Assembly (NCBI GenBank): GCA_029948255.1
Contig: JALIZF010001802.1
Span: 211,001-275,000, forward strand
DNA from: Telmatactis stephensoni
Taxonomy: Eukaryota > Cnidaria > Anthozoa > Actiniaria > Isophelliidae
Direction: 5' to 3'
DNA: 64,000 nt
The first letter of the stretch is position 1; every line of letters begins with the position of its first letter. Below the pieces are notes generated by a model. It worked only from the letters and a program-made list of their open reading frames with translations, did not search any database and was not told the DNA's origin. A program made the translations under genes and the position numbers. Shown here piece by piece: positions 45,906 through 57,534 of the stretch.

Positions 45906-46672
45906 GCTGAAAAGATGCATTCAAAGACCAGATAAAACTTTGTCAAACTTAAATTACTTTATTTTTTAGAAATCGTATTTACATAAATACAACTGAGATA
46001 ATGTAGTAAACAAGGAAAATGTATTTGTATGAGTATTTATCATTTTCTTTCGGTTTCAAGCTCTTTCGTCGCGACAGTTGTTTTCATCATGACAAATTAA
46101 AAGGGTTCAGTACAACACTTGTAAACAAACAACATTGAACACTGACCATCTTATTTCAGAATAACCAGGTATCCTAAGGCTTCAAAAACAGCAATTTTTC
46201 TGCACAAGAAATGACTTTTCGCCAGCTTGTTCCGACTCGGCTATGATAGTTGCTCTCTGAGTGCTTTTCTTCTTCAAACGCTCTCATCTAAACTCGAATT
46301 TCATTGGTCGGTGACAATTGTATTGAGATTCGCTATTATGATCAGCAAGTAAAGAGCCGCTTTTCATCAAAATATTGCCTCGATTATTAGGGCTCATATT
46401 GATAACAAAATACTATGTATTTTGACAGGATTACCCAAATAAAGGTTTACTACTACATTATTGCTGGAGTATTTTATAAAAGAAATATAAAACGGTTTTC
46501 CGTGTTTATATAGCGTGATCTAAACACGCGTGATGTTGGGAGAACACGAGAGAGCGTAGGGAAAGCACGAGCCATTTTAGTATTCCAAAATTAACACAGG
46601 CGCGCGGCGATACGAGGCTGACTTCGGAGTTTATCCACTTCACAATATTTGTCATTTGTTCAACTTCCCGAA
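45906..46672. other. Intergenic, between CLN3-like and the small gene
   Basis: AT-rich DNA without recognisable repeats or ORFs. It must hold the CLN3-like 3' UTR and the promoter of the small gene; no convincing TATA box is seen. Confidence 0.5.
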
Positions 46673-47001
46673 ATGAAAGATTCTGATCAGTGGCGGAAAC
46701 CACTGCATGCGCTTATTCTTAACAATGTCATACCCGGGACTCCAGAAGAACGCGGTCTGACCGTCTGGCGTAAGTCGATGTCTGGCGTTCGACAAGGATG
46801 GAACAAAAAGCAGTGTTTATGCACCTATCTGTATGTATGACCTACCATTTGGATTGAATAGGTGGAGTTCCTTTAAGTGTGCCAAATATGCCGTTTATTC
46901 CGTACTATCCTAAAGACAAAAAGGAACAGCAGGAAGAATCGCAGAAGTTGAATTCTGTTGGAAAGGACTATGGAGATGACAATTTTATCTTATGGTTGTG
47001 A
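46673..47001 (+). CDS. Small two-exon gene, 78 aa, unknown function
   Basis: Exon 1 is 46673-46769 and exon 2 is 46862-47001, with a 92-bp intron bounded by TGGC|GTAAGT and TTGAATAG|GTGG. Phases match (97 bp, then 140 bp) and give 78 residues and a stop. The protein starts MKDSDQWRKPLHALILNN, continues VIPGTPEERGLTVWRGVPLS, then a Pro-rich PNMPFIPYYP, a charged KDKKEQQEESQK stretch and the end DYGDDNFILWL. No membrane segment or known domain is seen. The consensus splice sites and the short intron support a real gene, but the product is not recognised. Confidence 0.55.
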
Positions 47002-47966
47002 TATTTTATTAGATCTCTAGATAGCACAACCTGGACCCACGTCAAAATATATAGATTTGCATTAACTCGGGCTATTATTGAATCAAGCAGGGAGTAATCC
47101 ACATTGCAATTTCATACTCTTCAAAATAGAATGACGGAGAAGCTAGAGGATCTAGTGAAAGCCGAGACAACGCTGGTCGACAAAGCTCAAGGTAAATATT
47201 ATCAACATTGTCATAATCACAATGAAATTTTATTTTTTCTTCTAGCGGTAATCTTTGTCCACTTATATCCATGATTAAGTAAAAAGAGGCCCGGGAAGGG
47301 GGGGGGGGGACTCCATTAAAAAAGCATTGGGTATTCTCGTCGGAAATTTTAAAAAATACCCCTAAAAGATACCGGAAGTCTTTTAGGAAGGGCGTGGCTG
47401 GACAATTTTTAACCCCCTGAGAGATACCAACGATAAACAAGCTAATGAACATTATTACGATGAACATAAAATTGAACGCGGTCGATACGCTTTTGTTACG
47501 TTGGGCAAATTCCTTCCATTTGAGAACAAGATAATAAGCGATGGGCTCTTTTGATACCCTAAGAGAGACCAGGAAATGCTAAAACTCTAAACTTCAATTT
47601 TAACACCCTAAAAGCCTAAGAGATACGACGAGCATACCCGATCCTTTTACAGTGGAGTACCCCCGGAACACCACTAGAACATAGATCCATGCAATCACGT
47701 ATCCATCAGTGTCACAATATTCTTCCAATATATTCAGCGTGACAAACTAACTTCAAGCTGAGAATACATTTTTTCTTCTTTCCCTTTTCAACACATTTGA
47801 ATATCCCAAGAGAATAAGGACGATATTCCGTGGATTTTAAAACATGGCTAACGTTCCTTTTGTCACGCTCAAATTGGGAAACATTGTCACACAATATGTC
47901 AATTTGAGATCATCGATTTATTTGATACTGTTTTGTCACGCAAGGGACTACCACCATCTTCCGCCT
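47002..47966. other. Intergenic upstream of SDR copy 8 3' end
   Basis: It contains the family G MITE at 47289-47666 and otherwise AT-rich sequence without genes. Confidence 0.5.
47289..47666. repeat. G/C-run-ended MITE, family G, copy 3
   Basis: CCCGGGAAGGGGGGGGGGG, ACTCCATTAAAAAAGCATTGG, GGCGTGGCTGGAC and ACGACGAGCATACCCGATCC match copy 1; it ends GAGTACCCCCGG. Confidence 0.85.
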
Positions 47967-48914
47967 CTAAAGTCCAACATACTCAGAACTCACATCCCAC
48001 AATTTTTTGGCAGCTTCATCATCTTGTGCGTAACGTGCTGGTTGAGTCTCAGCACAGTCAGCATAGTACCTGCCAGTCACTCCCTCTAGTTCCTCAGACA
48101 CAGCACAGTATAACGAGGTCTGTGCACCTTGCAAAGGAGATTTGATAAATAGAGCAGCAACTGGCTTCATGAGAGAGGTAAGAAACCGTGGAAGATGTCT
48201 GCCAAGCTCTGTGTTTACGACACCGGGATGGACGGCATATGTCGTAACTCCTGTGCCCTCCAGTCTCCTTGCCAGCTCTCTTGTGAAGAGTATATTGGCT
48301 AACTTGCTTTGGTAATACGCTGTGCGGGGATTGTAATTCCTTTCGTTGTTGATATCTTCAAACTTGAATTCTTTGGTACTTGTGTGTGCAATAGATGACA
48401 AGTTGACAATACGACTTGGAGCAGATCGTTTTATCAGATCAAGAAGCAAGTTAGTCAGGAGGAAATGACCCAAGTGATTCACACCAAACTGCATTTCAAA
48501 ACCATCTTCAGTCTTGGAGAATGGGCACCACATCACACCAGCATTGTTGATCAAAATGTGCAGCTTTGGCTCGTTCTTCTTGATTCTTTCAGCAAATTCA
48601 CGAATCGACTTGAAAGAAGCCAGGTCCAGCTGCTCTAGGTAAACTAGTTGACTGTTGGATCGTTCTTGAATCTCTTTCAAAGCGGTGGTTCCTTTTTGCA
48701 CATTTCTACAGCCGATGATAACACGAGCTCCTCGTTTGGCCAAATCCACAGCCGTTTCCTTGCCAATTCCTGTATTTGCTCCAGTAATGATAACAGTTTT
48801 ACCGTCAAGTCTTCTTGAACTCTTAAAAACACCACCAGAAAAGCGCTGTCTTACGAAGTAAACTGATACTGCAACTGAAACGACGACAGCAACCACACCA
48901 AGCCCGGGCGCCAT
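47967..48914 (-). CDS. RDH11-14-like SDR, array copy 8
   Basis: Single exon, 315 aa from the ATG at 48914 (MAPGLGVVAVVVSVAVSVYF, membrane anchor); an ATG 24 bp upstream is also in frame, as in copy 1. [40 protein letters not shown] and the terminal EYVGL are intact. The class A block with CACGTG lies 93 bp above the start. The 5' flank, including TTCACATAAAACCTTTGGTT, matches that of copy 1, indicating a segmental duplication that included the promoter. Confidence 0.92.
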   Translation of the reverse strand: MAPGLGVVAVVVSVAVSVYFVRQRFSGGVFKSSRRLDGKTVIITGANTGIGKETAVDLAKRGARVIIGCRNVQKGTTALKEIQERSNSQLVYLEQLDLASFKSIREFAERIKKNEPKLHILINNAGVMWCPFSKTEDGFEMQFGVNHLGHFLLTNLLLDLIKRSAPSRIVNLSSIAHTSTKEFKFEDINNERNYNPRTAYYQSKLANILFTRELARRLEGTGVTTYAVHPGVVNTELGRHLPRFLTSLMKPVAALFIKSPLQGAQTSLYCAVSEELEGVTGRYYADCAETQPARYAQDDEAAKKLWDVSSEYVGL

Positions 48915-49069
48915 GTTTAGAACATTTTGTAAAGTCACGCTTGTTTTAATTAAGAATGATTGTTAATGATTGTATACGTGACCAAACAGTGGGACTCCTT
49001 AAACAGCACGTGAAAGCCATTCACTACGTTCACATAAAACCTTTGGTTTTGCTATTGTAGAAATTTTTT

Positions 49070-49125
49070 TAATTTTATCATCGAGTCTTCTCGAGCTCTC
49101 AAACATACGACGACCAGATCTTGCC
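49070..49125 (-). pseudogene. Orphan 5' end of an anchor-less SDR
   Basis: Minus-strand translation from the ATG at 49125 is MARSGRRMFESSRRLDDKI, matching the start of copy 3. It then runs into AT-rich sequence within the duplicated copy 8 upstream region, so only the first 19 codons survive. Confidence 0.65.
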
Positions 49126-49264
49126 ATGTTTGTTAACTTTCAGAAAATTTTGCCGAGTCATTCTTGTTTTTGTCAGAAGAACTTAGGGGTCACGGTCTAT
49201 CTATTTACACTGTACTGTACTTTAATCCAACCAAGCAGGACAGGAGTTTGAGGTTTGACGCCCT

Positions 49265-49398
49265 ATAGACCACTTTCAAAATTACTTGAGACCGAGGCTA
49301 ATAGGGATAAATCAAAAGAAATGCTGGTCATGGTTGGCTGGTTTCTTTTGTTTAGTCATGTTAGCCTCATTGTCAAGCAAATTTTGAAAGTGGTCTAT
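49265..49398. repeat. MITE (ATAGACCACTTTCAAAATT), copy 2
   Basis: Its terminal inverted repeats and inside (GAAATGCTGGTCATGG) match 12085-12222. Confidence 0.85.
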
Positions 49399-49800
49399 GA
49401 TCTGTAGTCACGCAAAGTCTGTCGACAACCGTTACTGTTTTATACGACCTTAGGTCGTATCAATTTTCATTCTTGCCTGGTGCGTTTGTTTGTAATCTTA
49501 GCCCATATGAGATTTGTACCTTGGTAAGGATAAGGCAATAGTAATAAAGAGAAGGACAATAACTGTAGCGTGACGTAAGTTTACTAAAATGGCTGATTGC
49601 TATAGCTCACTCAAGACCGAGACGCTCTAGCTGTGGAGCGTACACTGGTTGCCTCTCAGGCTGCGTGATGTTGCATCGAGAACAAAGACGTGCATATGGC
49701 CATTTCGGATTAGTTTGGCACTGTTCAGTATGCCGATTTCAGCATGTAGGCTTAGAAATTCCGGTCAGTTGATTTAAAAGGTCCTTAGAAGTCTTAGAGT

Positions 49801-50460
49801 AGATTTCTTATGACTGTGAAAACGGCACCGCACGGTCACGGCAGGAATTTCGAATTTTTTATAGACAACACGGCACTGACCACAGGCGGACCATCCTCTC
49901 AGTTTGTGGTTGGGTTTCCTGTGTCAGGGTCGAATGGCCGTTGGTTTCAAACAAGCTGAAATGTAGTGCTTTTCACTGGCGATTTTACTTGATTGCTCTA
50001 CATCTTGAAATTCAGAATATTGTGTCAAAATATACTTCAATCCTTATATTTATCAGATATGAGTCTTGTTTTGTCGTCCGATGAGTTTTAAGAGAGTTAT
50101 TAGAGGGAGACGTACGCTCACTAATGCAGAAGATTTTTCTTCTGCATTAGTGAGCGTACGTCTCCCTCTAATAACTCTCTTAAAACTCATCGGACGACAA
50201 AACAAGACTCATATCTGATAAATATAAGGATTGAAGTATATTTTGACACAATATTCTGAATTTCAAGATGTAGAGCAATCAAGTAAAATCGCCAGTGAAA
50301 AGCACTAATTTTCAGCTTGTTTGAAACCAACGGCCATTCGACCCTGACACAGGAAGCCCAAACCACAAATTGAGAGGATGGTCCGCCTGTGCACTGACAT
50401 GGTCACAGCACGACACGGTACATTTTACACTCACACTCCGAATCCGCTCTAAAACCACGT
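49801..50460. repeat. Foldback element, TTCGCATGA family, split by a snapback element
   Basis: The left half (GACTGTGAAAACGGCACCGC to CACGGCACTGAC, 49880) and right half (ATGGTCACAGCACG to ACACTCACACTCCGAAT) are the two arms of the family seen at 26275, separated by the element at 49881-50391. Confidence 0.75.
49881..50391. mobile_element. 511-bp snapback palindrome with target-site duplication
   Basis: Two arms of about 253 bp are inverted copies with only slight differences, around a 4-base TTTT loop at 50134-50137. Ends are CACAGGCGGACC and GGTCCGCCTGTG. It is flanked by (G)CACTGAC at 49873-49880 and 50391-50398, a 7-8 bp target-site duplication of the kind hAT elements make. It holds no ORF. 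It inserted into an older foldback element. Confidence 0.9.
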
Positions 50461-50725
50461 TTCATACTGTGCCTTACGTGATGAAATGACTGTCATCTTC
50501 AGTCTGTCAGCTTTTAGTGTGGCCATTGGCCTTCTGTTATTGACGTTATTCAAACAATCTTACCGTGGCAGTAACTCAACACTTCTATTACGATTAAGAA
50601 AGATTAAGACTAGCCGTTTCTAACAGAAAGTGAAGTGCATTGTTTTCCTACTCATTTCTAGAAGACTTTTTTCTTGTACTCTTTCGATCTGTAGGGTCAT
50701 TTGCATGTTTAGTCAGCATTTGTTA

Positions 50726-50727
50726 TT

Positions 50728-50798
<71 letters not shown>

Positions 50799-50799
50799 A
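50726..50799. repeat. (TTG)n microsatellite
   Basis: About 25 TTG units with a few CTG interruptions; the poly-Cys translation is an artefact. Confidence 0.9.
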
Positions 50800-51078
50800 A
50801 AAGAATCTCAGCTCCCGAACTGATTTTTGCAGCGAATCCTTACGTGACGAGATTACAAACAACTCAAACATCGTCTGTAGACTTTTTAAAATTCAAGATA
50901 AGATATCATTAAATTTATTACTCAGTCGTGCCCTGGCGTAGCCTGGGAATCAATGAGGAGGTATAAGCTGCAAATGTATTTTGTTTTTCTTTTTGTGATC
51001 AGTTGTCTTGAGAAAAGGCCATTCTTTGTGTGAGCGATGATCGATTAACACTGAGGCTAGGTCCTCGATATAATCCAA

Positions 51079-51895
51079 GCTAGGAAAAAACTGTTTTTTC
51101 TCTGTCTACGAACCATATACGCGCGAGAAAAAACGTAGACTGACTGTGGTCAAAAGATCTGTTTTGAAATTTATCCCGATTGGTGTGGACGTAGGGCTAG
51201 GCTGAAACGTTGTCAGCTAGGAAAAACGGTTTTTTCTCTGTCTACGAACCTTATACGCACGAGAAAAAACGTAGACTGACTGTGGTCAAAAGATCTGTTT
51301 TGAAATTTATCCCGATTGGTGTGGACGTAGGGCTAGGCTGAAACGTTGTCAGCTAGGAAAAACGGTTTTTTCTCTGTCTACGAACCTTATACGCACGAGA
51401 AAAAACGTAGACTGACTGTGGTCAAAAGATCTGTTTTGAAATTTATCCCGATTGGTGTGGACGTAGGGCTAGGCTGAAACGTTGTCAGCTAGGAAAAACG
51501 GTTTTTTCTCTGTCTACGAACCTTATACGCACGAGAAAAAACGTAGACTGACTGTGGTCAAAAGATCTGTTTTGAAATTTATCCCGATTGGTGTGGACGT
51601 AGGGCTAGGCTGAAACGTTGTCAGCTAGGAAAAACGGTTTTTTCTCTGTCTACGAACCTTATACGCACGAGAAAAAACGTAGACTGACTGTGGTCAAAAG
51701 ATCTGTTTTGAAATTTATCCCGATTGGTGTGGACGTAGGGCTAGGCTGAAACGTTGTCAGCTAGGAAAAACGGTTTTTTCTCTGTCTACGAACCTTATAC
51801 GCACGAGAAAAAACGTAGACTGACTGTGGTCAAAAGATCTGTTTTGAAATTTATCCCGATTGGTGTGGACGTAGGGCTAGGCTGAAACGTTGTCA
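51079..51895. repeat. Satellite: six tandem 136-bp units
   Basis: Units start at 51079, 51216, 51352, 51488, 51624 and 51760 with GCTAGGAAAAA. Units 2 to 6 look identical; unit 1 has one extra A and a few changes. Each unit contains an inverted pair, TTTTTTCTCTGTCTACG against CGTAGAC and GAGAAAAAA, so a hairpin is possible. Confidence 0.95.
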
Positions 51896-52033
51896 GTCTG
51901 AAAATAAGTCAGATTATTTCTCTACAACTAACCAGAATGCTTTACGAAGTTTTTTCTTATTTAGGTTATATTTCCTCTAGGTGAAAATAGTCGAGAACAA
52001 TTGGCACTTGGCACAATACTGTAGATTGCACCC

Positions 52034-52806
52034 AGACGGGAAGAGGGGGGGGGGGGGGGGGGGGGAAGGGGACTCCGATCGGAAATGGGCGGGGATGCTC
52101 GTCGTAACATTTAGGGGTCAAAATCAGTGATCTGGTACCTTTTAGGATGTCTCAGACTGTAGCTTAGCTGGTACCTTTTAGCATGTTTTTCAGTATGTAT
52201 ACCTAAAATAAGCATTACTGGGATGATTTTAATCTGACTTGTGTCTCTTGAGCACATCAATAAAGGAGCTTTTAGTTTTTGGATTCTTCAATTTTTTGTT
52301 TTTGAATTGGTAAGTTATTGGTACCTTCGATATTTCGATGACTTTACTCCTAAAAATAGTTTTCACTAATACTAGGAGATTAACAAAATAAATAAATAAA
52401 TAAATAATAAATACAAAATAATAGAAATTTACAATAAGTAACTAGAAAGTTGACAAGAATAAATAAATAATACCGAATCGAGATCTGGCGGCAGATCCGA
52501 ATAACCACTGTCCCGCGCCGACCAGCCCCCGCGAGGCCTGGTCAGCACAGGGCAATAGCCACCCAAATCCGCCGCCATACCTCGATACCTAGACGGGACT
52601 AGACGAGGTCATGGGAGACAAGGTAAAAATGACAGAATGAAGACAATGGAAAAACACAAATAACACCTTTTATGGGTAGAAATCAATTGTTGCCACTCCC
52701 ATCATGCAGGATAAGACTCGGGTACCTTTTTAGGGATTTTCCAAATTTCCGACGAGTATCCCCGCCCTCTTATATATAGGAGTTCCCCCCCCCCCCACCC
52801 CCCCAC
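52034..52806. repeat. G/C-run-ended MITE, family G, copy 4, with internal insertion
   Basis: It begins GACGGGAAGAGGGGGG with a long G run and GGGATGCTCGTCGTAACATT, and ends TTCCGACGAGTATCCCCGCC followed by a C run. The interior from about 52380 to 52660 (AATAAATAAATAAATA, then a GC-rich CGCGCCGACCAGCCCCCGCG) is absent from other copies and looks like a separate insertion. Confidence 0.75.
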
Positions 52807-54404
52807 CTCAGGGAGATTGTAAGAGGAAGTTCACACAGCATCCGAGTAGTTGTAGCTAATTCGATAAAAAGGACCATGCAAACTGTCTACTCAGACTACA
52901 GTAAATTGTAAAGCGCGCGAAATATGAATTGTGGATCCGAATTTACAGTTTTCACGTAACATAATAAACAATTATTGGATTAGGTTTTGATGATATATAT
53001 CTGAAATATAATTATCAATATTATGGTAAATTTTTATTACCCGAGGCTGAGCAAATAACACTGATAATTCTGGGTATAGAGTACTGAGATTTCTGTTTAC
53101 TGGTAAGCTTTCAAAACCGACTAAAAGTCGTTTGAAGTAGACTTTAACTTTGGCTTTGTAGCCATCTTCATAAGATTTATGAGCTACTTTATCATCTACA
53201 CTATTTTGTTTGTTTTGGATTGCAATAACTACCCCCAAATAGAAGGCATTCTGGGTATTGTGAAAGTAGAAAACAAGCAAACTTCAGTTCTAATAGATAG
53301 ATACATTAGAGTTTTTCTTATAGTGAAAATATAACATTAGTAAACAAGACCTAGTTGAATATATTAAATTTGAAATCAGAATTCATAATGATAATAAAAT
53401 TTGGTTTGTCAAGACCTAGTTAAGCTAGTTAATTTTAGTACAAGCCATGTCTCTGTCCTCTAATATAAACCTGCTATCCAGCCAATTACTGTGCATGATA
53501 TTCTCAATTTTTTACAGTGCAAAGCCCAAAAATATGACCAGTGAACACATTATTTTGAAAGAGCAATCATCCAATAAGCATCAGAGGATTATTTCATCAT
53601 ATCTCTATCTAAATTCTAATTGGAGGATGGTAAGACAAAAGTATGCAAATACTTTAAAACTGGTCAACGGCTACAGTTTTGAGCTTCACACTGTAAAATA
53701 GTTAAAGAGACACACACAAAAAACAATAGAATGATTATCTAAATAAATTGTATTTCCCTACAATTTATTTCATGGTTTACTGCAATTTTCATTATTATGT
53801 GAACTCTGACCTTTAAACAGTCCATTGGAATTTGATTTTTCACTTGTGCCCACTTCAAACAAATAACCAAAAATCTCTCATAAAGATCTCTAAAAACCTG
53901 TCAAAAGACCTAAGGTGATCTTTAGACAGTCTATAACATCTAAATATAATTTTGGTTTTACACAGATCTTTGTATTTTTAATTTTTAATTTTGATTGATG
54001 GAAGCTAATTTGGCAAAACCACTTGAGTGTTTAGATGTTTGAGCAAGCTAGTAGCTCCCTATTGCTTTCTTTTGTTTGTTATGAAATGTTTTCTGAGCCA
54101 AGATCTCAGTAAAGGGGCTAGACTGATTCCATAAATTGGTCTCTTCACTCCTTAGTTGAGCTTACCAGTGTAAAAGAGAGAAAACTATAACTCATAGAAT
54201 CAATCTATATAGCAGACTAGCACCCTTGTAAAGAAATATAATTAATATACACTTGTAAGGATGGTTCGCCTCTATATAAACAATCTCTTGGTCTTGTGAG
54301 CAGATGACAACTCAAAGAAACAGAGATAATCATGGGATTATATCAATTCATCACTAAATCCATATATCACTACTTGGTTAAAGTTGCTGAAAATCTATGA
54401 CTTT

Positions 54405-55352
54405 TTAAAGTCTCACATACTCAGAACTGACATCCCACAATTTCTTGGCAGCTTGATCATCCTTTGCATAAGAAGATGGTTGAACCTCAGCACAGTCAGC
54501 ATAGTACCTGCCAGTCACTCCCTCTAGTTCCTCAGACACAGCACAGTATAACGAGGTCTGTGCACCTTGCCAAGGGGTTTTGAAAAACAGTGGGACTACC
54601 ATTTGAAAAAGTAACATAAGAATCCCTGGAAGGTGCCTCTGAAGTTCTGTGTCTACAGCACCGGGATGAACTGCATAAGTAGTAACTCCTGCTCCCTCCA
54701 GTCTCTTTGCCAGCTCTCTGGTGAAGAGTATATTAGCTAACTTGCTTTGGTAATAAGCTGTGGCGCGATTATAATTCTGCTCATTGTTGATGTTTTCAAA
54801 CTTGAATTCCTTGGTAAATGTGTGCCCAAGAGACGACAAGTTGACAATACGACTTGGAGCAGATCGTTTTATCAGATCAAGAAGCAAGTTAGTCAGGAGG
54901 AAATGACCCAAGTGATTCACACCAAACTGCATTTCAAAACCATCTTCAGTCTTGGAGAATGGGCACCACATCACACCAGCATTGTTGATCAAAATGTGCA
55001 ACTTGGGCTCGTTCTTCTTGATTCTTTCAGCAAATTCACGAATGGACTTAAAAGAAGCCAGGTCCACCTGCTCTAGGTAAACTTGTTGACTGCTGGATCG
55101 TTCTTGAATCTCTTTCAAAGCGGTGGTTCCTTTTTGCACATTTCTACAGCCGATGATAACACGAGCTCCTCGTTTGGCCAAATCCACAGCCGTTTCCTTG
55201 CCAATTCCTGTATTTGCTCCAGTAATGATAACAGTTTTACCGTCAAGTCTTCTTGAACTCTTAAAAACACCGCCAGCAAAGTACTGTCTCACAAAGTAAA
55301 GGAATACTGCGACAGCAACAATAACAACAAGCACGAGAGCAAACTCTGCCAT
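54405..55352 (-). CDS. RDH11-14-like SDR, array copy 9
   Basis: Single exon, 315 aa, start [20 protein letters not shown] (membrane anchor). The open frame continues above this ATG without another ATG, so 55352 is chosen. [28 protein letters not shown] and HPGAVDTELQRH are intact; it ends EYVRL where others have EYVGL. A class B block (GCACAGGTAGCCC) lies about 42 bp upstream. It is closest to copy 11 in the substrate-side segment (GILMLLFQM). Confidence 0.92.
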   Translation of the reverse strand: MAEFALVLVVIVAVAVFLYFVRQYFAGGVFKSSRRLDGKTVIITGANTGIGKETAVDLAKRGARVIIGCRNVQKGTTALKEIQERSSSQQVYLEQVDLASFKSIREFAERIKKNEPKLHILINNAGVMWCPFSKTEDGFEMQFGVNHLGHFLLTNLLLDLIKRSAPSRIVNLSSLGHTFTKEFKFENINNEQNYNRATAYYQSKLANILFTRELAKRLEGAGVTTYAVHPGAVDTELQRHLPGILMLLFQMVVPLFFKTPWQGAQTSLYCAVSEELEGVTGRYYADCAEVQPSSYAKDDQAAKKLWDVSSEYVRL

Positions 55353-56813
55353 GTTTCCCTCCTTCTCCTCGATTCCAGGTGCCGAGTCATCATTGCACAG
55401 GTAGCCCACCTTTTAAAATTTCTTTTTCTGATGTTCATTTATTTTCTTTTATTGTTTACTTTATGATTTCTCTTTTCTAATTTTTTTTCGCTAGTGTTTG
55501 TTTGTTTTTGTTTTTTGTTTTGTCTGTCTGTTTGTTTGTCGTTTGTTTGTTTGTTTTCAGGGGCGGATTTAGGGGGGGAGCGAAGGGGACGTGGCTCCCC
55601 TCCCCCTTTTGCTAACGCTTTAATATGGACTGAATAGAAAGTCGGTTTTATCTCTGGAAATTTTCCGCCCCCCCCCCCTTTTCTTTGATTCCCCCCCCCC
55701 TTTTCTTTGATTCCTGGACAGCTTCTAAACTGAGTTATGTTAGAACCCCCACTCATCATAAATGTGTCCATGATAAAAGCAAAGACAGAAAAGATATAAG
55801 TTACAAATCTGAAGAAACTGTTCCTTATAAAATGTTCTGTTTTCGGTCGAGCTCACGCGAGCTCCTTCTTCCATATAAGGAAATGTACTTACCAATTTTC
55901 ATCGCCAAAAAAGCGATTTTCTTCAAAAATTCCATCCAAATTTACAGCCATTCGAGTGAAAACATGTTAACCAAGTCAGCCATCTTGACTTTGGCTGAAA
56001 AGGACTGGAAAAGTGTAGAAACAGGGACCCGCGCTTTTTTACCACAGGAAGCCCGAAAATCGCAACACACTTCTTATGCACTAGATCGCGCTCTACCAGA
56101 CCCATTCTGTTATTCAGTATTATTCAGAGTATTCAATTCAGCAAGAGTTTATCTGTGTTAAAACTCAATGTTTTAACATCTAAGGTATGTTTATATGAGT
56201 TCCTAGAGGTTGTTGCATCCAAATTTCATTTTGCTATGTGAAATATGACCAATTTCACAGTCATTTTGACTCATAGACACACAACTCGTGGCTCACAGCT
56301 AAGCTTTTTCTCTCGCAATATCAATATTGCCTTTTGTTTTTGGTCGTTTTTGGTGTATAGCTATTGAAAGGAAAGGCTGACATTTCAAATACACGCGTGG
56401 CATTATTACATGCCATTCTACTCGCCTTTTTTAGTTGGAAAAGTCACATTCTTTACTAATGAATTTTACAGTGTCACTTTTAATCTATCAATATACTGAA
56501 GCCATGACAGAACACGAATTGAATATGCGACATATGAGGAATGTGGGGGTTTCATTGCAGGCGTTCCTTCCCCTTCCTCTCCCCAAGCCCCTCTCTTCTC
56601 CCCTCGATCCCGCTCCCCTTACGCCGCTACGCAGCCTCATTTAAAACTGATTTAATTTCAATAAAATTGAAGCAGTTTGATATTATTTAAGAAACAGTGA
56701 TTTTAAATTTGTAATTAATTGAAATAAAGTTCTGGATAGGTTCCAATCATTGTATAGTTTAATTTGCCACGCAAGAAAGCATATTTGATTTGACCGTCGG
56801 AAATGCTTCACTT
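55353..56813. other. Intergenic between SDR copies 9 and 10
   Basis: It holds T-rich (TTTG)n DNA at 55490-55560, an element end CAGGGGCGGATTTAGGGGG at 55558 and a direct duplication CCCCCCCCCTTTTCTTTGAT (55672-55712). A C-rich MITE-like end CCCCTTACGCCGCTACGC lies near 56615. No gene is supported; the frame at 55685-56161 has no match. Confidence 0.5.
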
Positions 56814-57169
56814 CTAAAGTCCCACATACTCAGAACTGACATTCCAAAGTTTCTTAGCAGCTTGATCATCCTTTGCGTAACGTGTTGGTTGAGTCTCAGC
56901 ACAGTCAGCATAGTACCTGCCAGTCACTCCCTCTAGTTCTTCAGACACAGCACAGTATAACGAGCTCTGTGCACCTTGCAGTGGAGTCTTGAACAATAGA
57001 GGGGCAACGATTTTTAAAAGAGGGGAAAAAATCTTTGGAATATGCTTTGAAAGGTCAGGATCTACAATACCGGGATGAACTGCATAAGTCGTAACTCCTG
57101 TTCCCTCCAGTTTCTTTGCCAGCTCTCTTGTGAAGAGTGTATTCGCTAACTTGCTTTGGACATACCTTT
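56814..57169 (-). pseudogene. SDR copy 10, C-terminal fragment
   Basis: Matching begins at YVQSKLAN, the YxxxK region, and runs through HPGIVDPDLSKH to the end EYVGL at 56814. The N-terminal half with the anchor and TGxxxGIG is absent; AT-rich DNA lies upstream. It is a dead copy. Confidence 0.85.
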
Positions 57170-57290
57170 TCAAGAAGACTTATCCAAATTAATTAATTAT
57201 TTTTTTATCTTTTTAATCACATTTTATTAGGGATATTGATTTATACTGATTATAGTATTCAAGTTTATTTTATTAATATATTTTATTGTT

Positions 57291-57435
57291 AGAGTGCATG
57301 CACTTAATCCGTGAAACAAACACTACTAATTAGTAGTAAATAGTGTTGATTAGACAATAGGAAACAAAGGAATTACCATAATCAGTAGCACTATTTTGCA
57401 CTATTCATGCTTCACGGATTAAGTGCGTGTACTCT
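57291..57435. repeat. MITE (AGAGTGCATGCACTTAATCCG ends), copy 2
   Basis: AGAGTGCATGCACTTAATCC is mirrored by GGATTAAGTGCGTGTACTCT; related to 22341-22483. It lies between two SDR fragments. Confidence 0.8.
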
Positions 57436-57534
57436 ATTAGAAATTTATAATATGATTATTCTATTATTTGTTGTTTTATTTCATATGCGCATTTGAAAAC
57501 TGTATTGTTGAATTTGCGCTTTATAAATATATTA

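Larger units (their letters stand above)
48915..54404. other. Intergenic region between SDR copies 8 and 9
   Basis: No gene is recognised. It is filled by the class A block, the orphan SDR start, two foldback elements, the 511-bp snapback, the (TTG)n tract, the 136-bp satellite and the family G MITE. From 52807 to 54404 it is AT-rich; the frames at 52972-53280 (minus) and 53447-53701 (plus) match no known family. Confidence 0.6.

Noticed and set aside
50640..50912. A poly-cysteine frame
   Set aside because: Translation of the (TTG)n microsatellite.
55685..56161. A 158-codon plus-strand frame
   Set aside because: No domain, starts inside a C-run repeat, and shows no sign of conservation.
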